This document shows positions 47,788 to 60,884 of a DNA stretch of 64,000 bases, piece by piece. The position numbers and the translations under genes are program-made. Each line of letters begins with the position of its first letter. Position 1 is the stretch's first letter. Below the pieces are notes generated by a model. It worked only from the letters and a program-made list of their open reading frames with translations. It was not told the DNA's origin and searched no databases. Source of the stretch: Polytrichum commune (lineage: Eukaryota; Streptophyta; Polytrichopsida; Polytrichales; Polytrichaceae); contig OX485804.1 in NCBI GenBank assembly GCA_950295325.1, positions 51,014,429 to 51,078,428 on the forward strand, read 5' to 3'.

Positions 47788-50014
47788 TTGGTGACATTCT
47801 ATGAGCATTGTCCTCCTTCACATCAAAATGGAATTCAATGCGACTTGGACCTTTTATTCTTGGGACATGTAAGAATATTTATACTACATGAGGGGGGGGG
47901 GGGTAGATGATGACATGAGGTGGTAGTCTAAAGTATTCTCCTTCTACGAGATGACATAATGGGTTACCATGGGCACTTCAAGGTTGATGGAAGTTGCAAC
48001 TCATGTCTCAATAATCTTGAACCCTCATAATAGTTGCATGAAATTCGTAATTCACTCCATTCGATACCCAATAGAGCAAGGGTGGTTTTAACCCAAGGCC
48101 TTTTACCTGGAAACCATGGGAATTTCTAGGTTAAATCGCCTAAGGTCATACTAGTACTTGGTCGGGTGCCTTTCATAGCTCATAATTTTCAATGCACCCT
48201 ATTACATATGGTCAACCCAACCACAATGGGGTGATCCATGTGAATTGCATATAATAAGCCAACCACATGGGAACCTAAGGGCTTGCCCTTGGCAAAGATA
48301 CATCAACCCTTTTAAGGTTTTCACCTTCAAAAGTGACAATGTTCTTTGGGATCCCTCTAATTCTTGTGATGCTAGTTTTGGGATTACATATAGACCAACT
48401 CGAAGATGAAGCAACATCGTAATTCATGCAAGTGGCAACATTTGAGTCATTCCTCTTTCTTTTTTAATATAGTATTTCAAGATAGCAATAAATAAATAAA
48501 CACAATTGGCGAGATGAAAGTGGACAACAAGTTGTGATTCAATATGCTCAAGGACATCTACTAGAAGTAATGGATGAAATATTCTTTGTTTGGATAGAAT
48601 AGCACATGGGAATTGTTGGAATTGCTCTCCATTGGGATGAGCAATATAAAGGATGTCCCATGTCTTCTTGTGTGTTGGGTCCCTTGTCAAAACTCAAATC
48701 ATTGGCACTAGTACCCCAATCCCATGCCTAAATGACGTAACAAAACGAGGGGTTAAAACAAGGGATCCATGTCTTGACGAAAGTGGACTATACATTGTAG
48801 CTCAAGTGCAATATTGTGGTTGCACAAAATGCAAAGGAGAAGCCATTTTGAAGAAGGTTCTCCCTATTACTCCATTACATGTGTGCACACAACTGCCTTT
48901 CACATCTCGAGCATATGAGTGTTGTAGTGACTAACTAATTTTGTGACCACCTTCCATTCTGAAGCATCCATCTAATATATAATGGACAACGTGATAATGG
49001 TGAGGCCGTCATCATGTTGTTCCTCAATGTTGCCCATTGTTCCAAAAAGGTGGGAGGACCACGTTAAAGATGTGACCATGGTTAGGGATGGACTAGGACA
49101 TTAATACACTTGCACCAATGCAACACGCCAGGAAAACACACATCCAAAACAATGTGTTATAATACCTAACATACTTGAAAGTCATTCCCCCCTACTCACC
49201 ATCCACACATTAGTTCATATTCACTTGCAAATGACACTTGCTTGACTTGCACATTACTACCAATGACCAATAAATGTATGTTTCCTCCCACATATAGTGT
49301 ACCCATTTTGTAATAAAGAATTGAAAATAAACATCTCATGGATGACGAAACGTGGACTTGTCTTATTCTTATGTCCATACACATAACCAACAAACTTATG
49401 TCCATAAGTACACGAGATCCCCATTCACATGCTCCCTCCTCTCAACGTCCCAATCCACGTCCCGAAGTCCTAGAGGTCTCCTCTCGTTGGTGCACGAGGT
49501 CCCCACTCGAGCATTCAATTCCCATAAAGTTGGGTCAGGATTGGGTCATCCCCCATCGCATATAATTGGGTTGGCAGAGGTTAGGATACCGAGTTATGGT
49601 ATACATACTAAGATAGCCTTTTAGTAAGACGAGAGAAAGCACACTACATACAAAAGTTTGGTGCGTACCCACTAATACGACATCAATATCAAACTAAACT
49701 CTCCACCTAACCCGAATTAATTGGCTTGTTTTTGCTTTGTGAGGGAGAGATCGAGGTGCATTGTTGAAGGCTGGGAGGAGGGTCATCAGATTTAAAAGTG
49801 GGATTTATGATTGGCACTCCACATTGCCTCAAGAATGTGACCATTCATGACCCCACTTGCCATGTCTCTCTGCAAAGGCCTCTTCAATGTCTGACACTCC
49901 CAACGTCCGCCGCTTAACTTGAGCCGAGTGTATGCATGGGCGCATGGCATGGTGTGGGGTTCCTTTATTGATAGGACACAAGGATTTGTAACTTTAGAGT
50001 GGCTTTGCATCAAG
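47788..50014. repeat. Intergenic; 48078-48425 is dispersed repeat R5 copy 1
   Basis: 48078-48425 is collinear with 59062-59420. Landmarks are CCCAAGGCCTTT, a TGCACCCTA block, a CCAACCACATGGGAACCTAA-like block and a final GGTT/TTTTC stretch. The rest of the interval shows nothing recognised apart from a 12-base G run at 47892-47903. Confidence 0.5.
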
Positions 50015-50385
50015 GTTAGGTGGGTCTCGAGTGGCTCGTTTTCTCAATCGGATCCCTATATTTGATTCGTATGTGGTTTCGTGAGGATTCAAGAGCAAAC
50101 ATCGTAAAGGGACGTGTGTAATAGAGATTGGACTACGTCTTTCAAATATTGATAATTACTCTACGTTCAATAGGGAATCTGATTTGGAGGATCCGTGTGT
50201 CCAAAAATCAACAAACATGCACTTTCGATAACTGTAACTAAATCGAGGGAGATTTAAGTTGTTTGTTTGGTACTTGCATATGATTCATTGTGGAATTGCT
50301 AATGCAAGAGGGTTTTTGTTGTGTAAATGTGATCAGTAGAAGTTAGAGAATATGAAAAACGGACCACATAACACCCACCACATGT
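50015..50385 (+). repeat. Dispersed repeat R3, copy 2
   Basis: Collinear with 14200-14575. Shares TGATTCGTATGTGGTTTCGT-like sequence, GATTGGACTACGT and TCAACAAACATGCACTTT-like blocks. The right end adjoins sequence related to the 37.5-kb MITE, as copy 1 adjoins a foldback element. Confidence 0.7.
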
Positions 50386-50387
50386 CT

Positions 50388-50870
50388 TGGGGTCCAAGAC
50401 CAAAGAAACACTTCTATCAAGCAAGCTTATTGGTCAAGAGCGAAAAAATGGACACAAGGACTTTGCCCTAGGGTATTTCTTGGTTGGTTTTATGAGTATT
50501 TGCATGTTGGTTGCACAATGCATAATGAAGAGTGTCAGTTGGGTTGTTGTTTGTTATATCGAATATGAAAGTTGGCGATTTTATTTTAAAAAAAATTGAG
50601 TTGGAGTCACGTCACAAGGGAGGCGCTATAATGGTTGATTTGTTGGCGACAAATAGGTTGTGTACATTACATTTTGATGTGGGGTTGGCAATCACCCGCC
50701 AAACCATATTGCTTCATCGTTTTTCCTTCTTCATGTTTATGTTCTAAAGGAAAGAGGAAACAACAACTTTATTATTATTGATGAATTTGACGTCGTGAAA
50801 TCAAAAGGAGGGAAAATAACCATCGGTCCGAGTCCAAGGTATAAAAACGCGAAGTGGTGTTAAGGTAGAC
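50388..50870. repeat. Split relative of the 37.5-kb MITE
   Basis: 50388-50465 matches the left part of 37492-37798 (GGTCCAAGACCAAAGAAAC, then a GTCAAGAGCGAAA-type block). 50821-50870 matches its middle (GTCCAAGGTAT then GCGAAGTGGTG). About 350 unrelated bases lie between them. The termini are not clear. Confidence 0.5.
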
Positions 50871-50879
50871 AACCCTTAT

Positions 50880-52810
50880 TTGGGGACTTTTCTTATGAAG
50901 ATATTGTATGTGTGGAGAAGTTTGGATTCTCCTACCCATTTGGTGGTGATCATGGTTGTGTTCCATTGGCATAGGTAGGATTTCTTGATGGCTTGGGCTC
51001 CCTATCTATCTTTGTGGGAGGTGGTTTGGTGCTGAGATGTATTTTGTATTCTAACATGTTGATTGTTGCTATTAGTGTTTAGAGCATGCATTGGTTCTTG
51101 TGGTGGGGGTGTGGCTATTTGGCTGTGTTGGGGTGGGAATAGGATTTTAGCTTGTTGTAAGGCCTTTTTTATTAGAGTTGGAGAGGCTTTGAATTTGATT
51201 TTGAATTCTTGTGGGGATAACATATGTTGGGTGGTTGGGTTTTGGATTTGGGTGACGGTGATGGTGGTGATGGTATATACATGTGGAGGTATTTAGTGGC
51301 AATTTCTTTTCGTCTCGAGAGAGTATAGCGTATTGGGGTGTGTGTTTCCATGCATGTTCAAGAGTGGTTTGTTGTATTGGAAAATATTTATTGGTGGTAT
51401 TCATGAATATTTCATATTCTCTTTCTAGTAAAAAATGGTGTGAGTGAAGGGTGATCATGAGCATGCTCGATAGCGAAGTTTGGGAAGGTGTTGTGTTCCT
51501 TTGTATTTAGCAATGATGTATTTGGCTAGCCCTTGGTAGACTAGTCATATTTTTTCTAGTTTGTTGAGTACAAATAGTTAGTGTTTGCTTGTGAAATGTA
51601 TGTAATCCGGTAAGTGGGATGTTGTGTTGATGTCAAAGTCCACAATGGAAAGATGGTTGAAAATATTTGTTGTCCCTTTGGGGACGTTGCATATATGTTT
51701 GGTAACTTTGCTAAGGACGTTATTTAATTTCCATATATCATGTTTGGAGAGAGGGACTGCATAGTAGGCATAAGCTATGTATGGTTTGACAACGGCCTTA
51801 AGGATGTGTTTTTTGTTTGAAATAAAAATAAAATGGTGGCAAGTGATGTCATGAGTTGTTTGCTTTGTATTTTTGTATTTTCCATTGTTATGTCTCTTTT
51901 GTAATTTCCATTTGAGATGAGGGGATGAGATGTATGCCTATTATTGATCAATTCTATTGCATCTTTGGGGTAGCTTAAGTCTTCCATTAAGGCCAACAAT
52001 CTCATATGGTCAATGGAGCCAAAGACGTTTCTAAGTCAATGTATGTAAGGTAAATATCATTATTTGTGAGTTTGTGTCTTCCAACGTAGTGATGATTATT
52101 TATACTTGTCTCATGGTGTTTCTTTGTGGTCTAAACCCTTCTTGGCTAAAGTGCAATATTTTATGTTTTACACCATAGCTTGCAAGGATGGCCGTGAAAG
52201 TACTAGTGTAGAGTTTGTAGACAATGTTTGGCTAGGACTATGGGTATGTAATTATTGAGTAGTAAGGGGTCATCTTTCTTGTGGAGGAATTTGGTTTTGT
52301 TGTATTTCTAGTAGCACGGGAATGTTCTTTTTGGAGATGGCATTGTCGGAAAAATAGGAAGAACATATTTTGGGTGATATTTTGAGGATTTCATTGGGGA
52401 TGTTGTTAGGGCCCAATGCTTTTCCTCTTGCTATTTTGAGGTTGTTATCGAAAACTTCTCTTATGAATCTTTTGGACATGGTGGCATGTTTGGGGCCTCT
52501 TGCCTCAAGGATGAAACTATATGGGTCATGCCATGGGTTTTTTATGATTGCACATTGACATGTTGAGGGGTGGTCGGTAGGGTCGTTGCATATGGGGGTT
52601 TGTCTTTGGAAGGAGGTTTGTCGTGAGCGCCATATTTCTTGGCCAACATATCATGTAGGCGGCCAACTAGGTGGATGTTTCTATTAAAATCCCTTGCTAA
52701 CACCACTTTGTGTGCATGATGGATTTTGGTAAGGATTTTGATTTGGTCTTGGATTATTGGGATGAGTGAGAGGTCATTGAGATGTGAGGCCATGTACGAG
52801 CTCATCATGA
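50880..52810 (-). mobile_element. LINE relic with endonuclease and reverse transcriptase blocks
   Basis: Read on minus, the order is that of a non-LTR element. An endonuclease piece at 52808-52560 has VVLARDFNRNI. The start of the reverse transcriptase at 52480-52270 has ARGKALGPNNIPNEILK. 52200-52100 has ILHFSQEGFRPQRNT. 52010-51775 has LMEDLSYPKDAIELINNR. A C-terminal stretch from about 51770 includes AYYAVPLSKHDIWKLNN and ICNVPKGT, and more C-terminal-looking sequence (KASPTLIKKALQQAKILF) lies near 51170. Pieces fall in different frames. The catalytic Y-A-D-D block is not found between the palm start and the C-terminal stretch, suggesting an internal deletion there. The element is dead. 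Neither end nor a target duplication was located. Confidence 0.78.
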
Positions 52811-53539
52811 GTTATTGGATATCTAAGTGAGGCATTATAAACCAATGTATATATGTACTAAATTCCATTCATGCATTTATCATGAACCCCACAACACAAA
52901 AGGCTTGTGGTGTTTTTATAATAGGATTATGAACCTTAAGGCGGGACACTGGTATCCCAAATAAATTTGAGCCTCCTTGGTGATTGGTTTTGTGATTGTA
53001 AGTGATCAAAAATAGAAACCAACTTTGAACAACAAAACATGTACATGATGTCGAGATAATCTTAATGCCACTTTGATTGCTTTTAGCTTACCACTTTTAA
53101 TGTTGACATGGACTTTAGAATTTAACCAATGTATACATCGGTGTCTTGCCATAAGGTTCAAATATAGATTGAACTTAATAGAGATCGAAGAATGCATTAT
53201 TTACCTTTTTTTATAACATTGGACATAAGAATTTGGTATCAAACAATGCATCATGGTTGTGGTATCATGAAACTTATGATTCATCCAAAGTATTCAAATG
53301 ATGAAACTTCCACGTGTCCATCTTTTTGTCTTTAACGTTTAAAAGATCCAAAAGACCATTACGAGCCTCAAGACGTACTAGTATGAAGGGTTTTATGGTT
53401 ATCATTGTGTAATTTTAGCTGAAATGTCAAGAATGTATCCATCTTAATAAACCTTTTCATGAAATGCATTTATCCATCAAAACATACATACACATAAAAT
53501 GAATCATAAGCATACATGAACTCATCTAAATGATCTAGA

Positions 53540-53579
<40 letters not shown>

Positions 53580-54170
53580 ACGAACAAGAAGCACTGATAT
53601 CGCATTTGACTATGTTTTGACACGATCCGCTTTGTAAGAAGAAGTGCTAATTTGGGATTTGATGTCATGAATAAAGTAGAATATTGTTTCAATGTTTGTT
53701 GGAGAGTTTGTATAAATTGTGATGTAACCCATGTGAATACATCGGCCACAAAGGACAACCCCAATCTAACCCCGCGCCCTACACCGTCTAACCACTGTCC
53801 CGATACGCATTCTATTTTCACAACCCACTGCACCCCCTTGCACTTAGAAATTTATCAGTAATTCTTCGCATACCCAATTGTGAGCCCAAATGAGGGTCCC
53901 ACATGTGTGTTAAACCTTAAACAACTGTTGAGGTTTGGTTTTTAATTCATTATAGTTATTCAAAGCATAAAAAGAGTGCCATGGTAGGTCTTAGTTTGGC
54001 ATTGAGCTAAGTGTTAAGGTAGTGGGGTGGGTTAGTGTGTAATGGATTTGAATTGAACTAAGTTGTTTAATTGGGGTTAGTAAGATTTAGATTAGGCATT
54101 GGGGAAGCTGAGTTAATGGTTGCATTGGCATCGGTTAGTGTTCACATTAGGATAGGGGGGGGGGCTCACA
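52811..54170. other. Intergenic; (TA)n microsatellite at 53543-53577
   Basis: An alternating AT tract of about 35 bases lies at 53543-53577. A 10-base G run lies at 54155-54164. No gene is supported. Confidence 0.5.
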
Positions 54171-55100
54171 TTTGAGACTGAGGTCCGGAATTTTGGACCC
54201 AACAGGGTTTGTGGGTGAGCCTCTCTACCTATCCGCTCTCTCTCAACTCGGAAGTTTGTGTGACACCGCCGTTGGGGCGGCGTAGGAAAACCAACCAGGG
54301 AATGCTATTGAATCAAAAGGAGGATGTGGGTAAGGGGTAATGCGTGGAGTAGTGGCAGGCAAAGAACGACCTGAAAACATGTAGGTACCGGCCAAAGGGC
54401 TGGTGAGGTGCGAAGTGAGAGGATGGAACCAGCTGCTCAAAGGAGGCAAGGGTGGTTGGCCGAGGGGAGGACCCACAACAACCTAACTGAGGGAATTGAG
54501 GCACCGAGGAAATTGCATTCGAGCTAAGGGCAAACACAATGCTGAACCGACGGCGAACCTGAAAAGATTCAGAATGCCTCAATGCAGGAACAATGCCGAG
54601 TGCGGAGGAGTTTTTGACAGACCAGAGAAGAACCTCCTGGGAAAGAATCGAACTGAGTATACTAAGATGCGCAGCCTAGCGGGGAGGGGGCCTTCAGACT
54701 CCTAAGCCCATTACTCATCCAGGATGTCTTCAGAATTGTGGGCACTGATGGTAAGGGTCCGCGGCAGAGGAAGGTCGGAGGGTGGCCTCGGCTAGGAGGC
54801 TGGGGTGTATGAGGTGGCTTCGGCAGGAAGGCCGTTGATACCGACCAGGAAGACTTCAAGTGAAGGAAGGGCAGTGGAGCAGTGAAGTTAAACTGGCAGG
54901 GGGTTCCACGGGTAAGGTGACCGGTTGCTACAATAGGTGCCGAGCACCAGGGCATGGCCAGGGGCTCCTAGACTAAGTACAGCAAGGGTTAAGGGAGGAG
55001 GCTAGTAGTTAGAAGGTGTGGGGGTTGGGCTAGAATGCCGAAGGGGTTCAAGGTGGACCGATCCAGGGCATGACTTAAGGTTAGCGGGGTTTTATTAGAA
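54171..55100. other. G+C-rich, purine-skewed island, no recognised gene
   Basis: Composition changes abruptly at about 54180: the plus strand is rich in G and A and overall G+C is well above the flanks. Frames overlap on both strands (for example 54496-54705 on + and 54662-54955 on -), but none shows a known domain. It may be a decayed element or an old gene copy. I cannot name it. Confidence 0.4.
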
Positions 55101-58100
55101 GAGGGAGGGGAATTAGTACTTAGCTTAGCTTAGGCATTGTGTTAGAGATTAGGGCCATAGATTAGACTTGGCACATGGACCAAGGAATACAAAAGTATTT
55201 GTGAATACTTTTGGGTTTTAGGAACATGTTAAAATGATAATTAAAAAAAGTGGAATGTTAAGATTCATCGTTGGATACCAAGGATGGTGGTTCACTGTGC
55301 AAGTTTATCAGTCATGAGCATGTTAGCCTTGAACTCTCACCTAGACTACGACGCATAAAGGTGGGGGTTTAGAGCCGACACCAATTCAAGAAAGAACTTC
55401 ACCACTCTCTTCTACACTTCGGGGCCCACCTGTGCAAAAAAACTCGCTTCTACATCGGATCACTATAGTGGAGTATATCAACATCCACCGGCACCTCTGC
55501 CCCAAAATACTGGAATTCTACTTGCTCCATCTCACGCAACAACCTCGTTTAAGGGTTAAAAGGGTTCAGTGTGGATTCTATTGTGATTCTAGGCTAGCAC
55601 CAAGTTCCAACCATGTGCATAGGGCCCATATACATTCGGATGGTACCAATTTGTGAATTCACATTCTCTATTTGCTTAGGGCCACATCCCACATGAGCCA
55701 AGGGCCATAACCATGTAATTGTGAGGGCCCTTGATTCATCTAAAGACCGAACCATGATAAATTGGGAAAGTCATTTTGTGTAGAAACCAACATGGTATAC
55801 CTGGAATATGCATTATGTATGTCTCTTAGAGGCGGGCCCAACACAAATTATGGTAGATTACGAAACATCATCAATAATTTGCCATGCATAAATTCACATA
55901 GATTTTTATCCATGAAAATCCTTTGAGCCCTTAGGCCTTCACCTCTAATGTGAAGTGAACTTGGTTGATTTTGTCCTTTTCAACCAATGAAAGATCTTAG
56001 AATGCAATGGTCATGGGCCTTTGGTCTTGTGTGTGAAGTGGCCCTTAGTAAGTTAACGCTCATGAGTCCCCCACATTGAACCTTGGATAATTCAATTGAA
56101 GTTTATAAATAGCTTTACAATTTCAATGTGTCGGATTCAATCTTGGTGACCTTCGAGGTCTTGTTTCACAACTGGGTCCTTGTCACATGGGATCTCAATG
56201 GACACCTGAATGGCAAGGATGCTGACCTCACTTAGGACATGGAAAAGTAGGTCCAAGTAAACCTACATTTACATCATATACCTACACTTTCTTCTCAAGC
56301 CTCTTTATAAGTTGCTTGTATTAAATCATCCAAGGCTCAATGTGGAGAAGGGATTTACTAAGCAAATAGCAAAGGTAAATCCATGAACTTCACTAAATAG
56401 TCATATTAGTGTGGGCGGGAAATTAGCATGGAAATGATTAGTGCGGGTCACATTAATTTTTTCGTCAAAGTGGAATTAACATGTGTCCAAGACCCCATGT
56501 CTTCCCTTAAGTCTTCATGAAGATCTCCAACCAACACATTGGACATCAATAATATGAAAAAACCACACAAAATAAAATAATCAACCACGTTAATTTCCTT
56601 TAAAAAAACAATTGATGTAGCCCATACTAATTTTCTACTTGAATTGTAGCATGGGTTGAAAATTATGTGGCCCACATTGATTCACATTATGAGAATTAGC
56701 GCGAGCTCTAGTAAATTACTATGGCCCACAGTAATAGGACTATGATGGCTTGGGGTTTATGACGTCTATGTCAACTCATCCATTGTGGATGCGCATGGGC
56801 TATAGTAGAAACAAGTCCCATGTAGGTTGAGGGTTGCTTTATTTCAACTATATTGCACCATACTAATTAAGGGTTTATGATATCATTTCTGGAGTTGGAT
56901 TGTCTTTAAATAGATAGTTATTGGCTACATCATAGTTCGTTGAGTTTTCACTTTCCTAATGGATGAGTTTAGGTAGATAGACACCACGAATCCTTGGCCA
57001 TAGCAAGGCTATCAAACGTCTAATACTTGTATTCCATGTGCATGTTAAGAAGTATTTTTTGGGGGGGCGTATTTCATGTATTAGGAATAGAATGTGCTTT
57101 TGATACAAAGTTGCTACATGGGTCTGCGTGATGGGCTGCAACCAACAGAGAATTCAAACTTGAACAATTTTAATGGTCATTAGGAAAATAGTGGTATGAA
57201 AGAACTACACTAAGGTCCAAGTTCAAATCATGGCACTCATAGGCCACCCTTTTCTTGGGAAATATCATTGGTGACAACCAATGTTAGACTAGTATCGAAA
57301 ACAATCTCATCACTCGAATATACATAACAAGGATTTGACATGTTTTTTATAATGATGAGGTGCATGATATATAACCTCCTTGATAACATTGGAGTCTCTT
57401 GCATACAAACGTTTCCTCGTATGTTGGTACCTAACAAATATGAATGGTTCATTGTTATCACAACTAACTTGGACATTTGTCATCTGGTCTCATTGCACCC
57501 ATGCATATGATTCACTTTAAGGTGATTCCCCCCCCCCCCCTCCCAACACACACAACTCTCATGTTTGTCACCTTGCCGTTTTCTTGTTGACTCCTTTACA
57601 TTTGGATTTTTGTCCTTGTAGCAACAATCATTTCCAAGTCTACAACAAATATAGGAGAATGGTAGGTTAGGCCCACTGTATTCTTAGGGATGATTGAGGA
57701 TCGGGCCGAACTCGAGAAATTTGGTCCAATAGGATTGCTATGTTTCATTAAATCAAGTCCAAGGGCTTTATACTAGGGTTGGGCCCAAACACTCACTTGT
57801 CCAAGGTGGTGTCTAGGTGGCACAATTTTGGCGCCAAACCTTCGGACCGGTTTGAGAAAATGGCATGAGCTTTCCTCAACCCAAACTCTTCACATGCGCC
57901 AAATTAAACTCATTTGTTGGATAATGAACATCTCTATCATTTGTTCTTGGAAATTTACTTCTCTTCACTACACTTTCATTGAAGAACATTGGAACCTGCA
58001 ATCGAACCCCATCATCTTACATGTGACAAGGTTGGACCCAAAAAAATTGATAAAATTGGGCTAGATTGAGAGCTTAATGCACATGAATCGGGCCAATGCT

Positions 58101-59061
58101 CATGTTGGCCCCAAGCCGTGTATAAAACAAGCCTTTGGTGGTTCTTCACCTTGTTTTAACAAAACATGCAAACAACTTTCTTGAAGATAGGTCGAGTTTA
58201 ATTCCCTCCTTCTCCCCTTTGCTCTATTACAACAAAAACTCAATAGAAAAACATTTTACGAAGGTCATCGTGTTGTCCAATTAGTAATCTAAATACTTGA
58301 TAGCATTCACAAATCATTCATTGAATCAAATCGAGGAAATTAGAATTGGCATTGGCTTCTCCCAAGCAAGAACAATACAAAGTTTGTGTGAATACAAAAA
58401 AAAAGAGAATTACCACAAGAACATACCTCCTATCCATCTGACATATAAACATGGACCTCTGTAGATTTGTGACCGATTCATCTCAAACGACTTGAACAAG
58501 ACTAATTTGGAGTCTTTAAAGGTAATTCCAATGTCAAATCAACTAAATATATTAACTCCTGGTTTGCATACTATCTCAAGGCTTTTATGTTGGTTGTCAC
58601 GGTATGCGGCGTCGACGGCCGCACCTTATCCGTTGGGTTTCATCCATCTAGATTTGGATGGATGAATCTAGATGTGGAGAGGAAGGCTCCTAAGTGAGGA
58701 GCCTCCTCCTTGGCTTGGCATTCTTGCCAAGTGAGAGTAGAACACTCATAAGAGCTCTAATTTCTCTCCAAATGCACACAACTAGTCAAGCTATCTCTCA
58801 CTCCACCAAGGGAGAATCCAAGAGTGTAAGTAGGGGAAGAAGATGTCGAGGTGTGTTGTTTATGTGTGACTTTGCTATGTTTTAGTGTTGTTTGTAAGTG
58901 GTGGTTGGTACTCGAGCTGCAGTGACACACGATCGCTATTTACACGACATGGTAGAATGAGAGGCATGTTCGTTTGTGATTATTCCCTATCTCCCCAATA
59001 TAGGTAGGACAAAATAATAGAAATGACAATTTGTGGGAGTGAAAATAATGTCATTAAGTCT
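55101..59061. other. Intergenic, nothing recognised; C run at 57528-57540
   Basis: No supported gene, RNA or element. 56008-56060 resembles 45780-45835. A 13-base C tract lies at 57528-57540. Confidence 0.4.
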
Positions 59062-59420
59062 TGGGGTGGCCCAAGCCCAAGGCCTTTACATGGATACGAT
59101 GGACACTTTGAGGTTGAGTTGCATAAGGTTGAAATAGTGCTAAGATAGGTGGCCTTTCCACCACTTGATATTCACTGCACCCTACCACTACCTTGCACCC
59201 AATCATAATAGGAATCTCTGTGTGAATTAGGTTTATTAAACCAACCATGTAAGAACCTAAAACCATTATATATTGTAAAGTAAATTCTCATGTTGATGTT
59301 GGTATATGTTTTCCCTTCCAAATGATTAATTTCTTTCTCAAAATCACGGACGTGGTAAATGGGTTTGCCTAATACACAATGGAAGTTATCGTTCATAAAA
59401 TAGAAATCTTGCAAGAAATG
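59062..59420 (+). repeat. Dispersed repeat R5, copy 2
   Basis: Collinear with 48078-48425. On the minus strand a frame from about 59414 runs 80 codons (with GKPIYHVRDFEKEINHLEG), but the other copy does not keep it, so I do not call a gene. Confidence 0.5.
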
Positions 59421-60880
59421 TCATCGTCATCGAAAGACATATAGTTTACGCTTTCTAAATGTTGCCTATGTAAGTGTTGTTTTGCCATAAATGTTACATA
59501 TTTCTCATACTCCCTTGAAAAATTCAATAGTAAGTGTTATTTGTTACTCCCTCCTTGTTAATTTACACCGTATAACTATGATTTGGACCAAAATCCATGA
59601 AGTATGTACTTTGATATAAATTTATGTCCACTCTTCTAAGTGACAACATTGGAGGGTGGAAAGTGAGTCAATGCTAGATAGTGTTGGATAGTGGGTAAAT
59701 ATAGAGAGTGGTTGAGAGTGAGCCTCACCAATTTGATTATCCAAATCCATTCACGTGTAAGCCTTTCATTAAGGTGCCATTAAGGTGCCGAGACATTCCA
59801 TTGTTGAGTCTCAAAATAAAATTGGAAACTTAAGAATATGTTTGTTGAGTCATTTTTATCAATGTCTATTTATTACCTCAGTTTCTCTTCTTATGACTTT
59901 TCATTATTGTGATTGGACATATGTCAAGTGCTATTCACTTGGTTTGTTGTATATCCAATAAACCATTGCAAGTGCATGTTACCATATTAATCTTATGTAG
60001 GCCTTGATTTTGTGGTGAGATTGAGAAGGATTGAGAAGGATTGAGTGCCAATATTTGCGTAGATGCAAAAAACTCCTTGTGTCTTTTTTAAAGTGTAGAT
60101 CGTCATCTCAAGAGGTTTTAGAGCTTGATGATGAAGATGCATGTATTGTTAAAAATTTAAGGCCCAATATCTTAAGTCATGCATTTAACACGTGATTAAT
60201 TATTTGATTTTGCATGAATAATTGACTCAAGGATCGACATTTACCAATCAATGAAGATGCTAGAGAAAGTTGGTGTGTAAATGTCACTACTGTATTCATT
60301 CATAAATGTTGGAAGCATGTTGGTATGCTCTCTAATGGTACATTGACATTAGGTGCCAATATTACATCATTATTGATTATTTCTCAAAATGTTGAGCTTA
60401 CATATGTCTTGATGTTGTTGAATAGACTATTCCAGTCATCAATTAGAGCAAGGGATAGTATGCACTCATTTTCACTACAATGAATGCACAATGATATGTA
60501 CATTTTGAAATATTGTATTGCATTACTTTGGGAAGTCACTAGAAGTGTTTCATTTGGAATTGTCAACCCTCTCTAATTGGTATTGTGTTAGAATTTCATA
60601 AGTGTTACAAATTTTATACTCTTGAGAGGTAACACTCACAGAGAGTAGATTGTAGGTGAATTCTATATTTGCAATCAACACTTAGAGGTCATTGGTCCAT
60701 GTTAAAATTGCATAAATATTGACGTTTGTATGTACTTATAATCATCACTCAAATGGAGTTACCAGGGGCATTGTGATGTTGCACCCCACCATTAATGTAC
60801 GTTGAATTTAAAAGGATTTTTCACATCAAAGAAAAAGACACATACACCCAAAGACAACAAAATTATATATGTAATGATGT
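59421..60880. other. Intergenic, nothing recognised
   Basis: A+T-rich sequence without a supported gene. A small local duplication (GGATTGAGAAGGATTGAG) occurs near 60027. Confidence 0.4.
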
Positions 60881-60884
60881 AATA

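Noticed and set aside
53522-53833. 103-codon frame on - with an IYIYIYIY run
   Set aside because: The run is translation of the (TA)n microsatellite. Not a protein.
45780-56060. Shared GGCC-TT-AGTCTTGTGTGTG block at 45.8 and 56.0 kb
   Set aside because: Similarity is clear over only about 45 bases. Too short to define an element.
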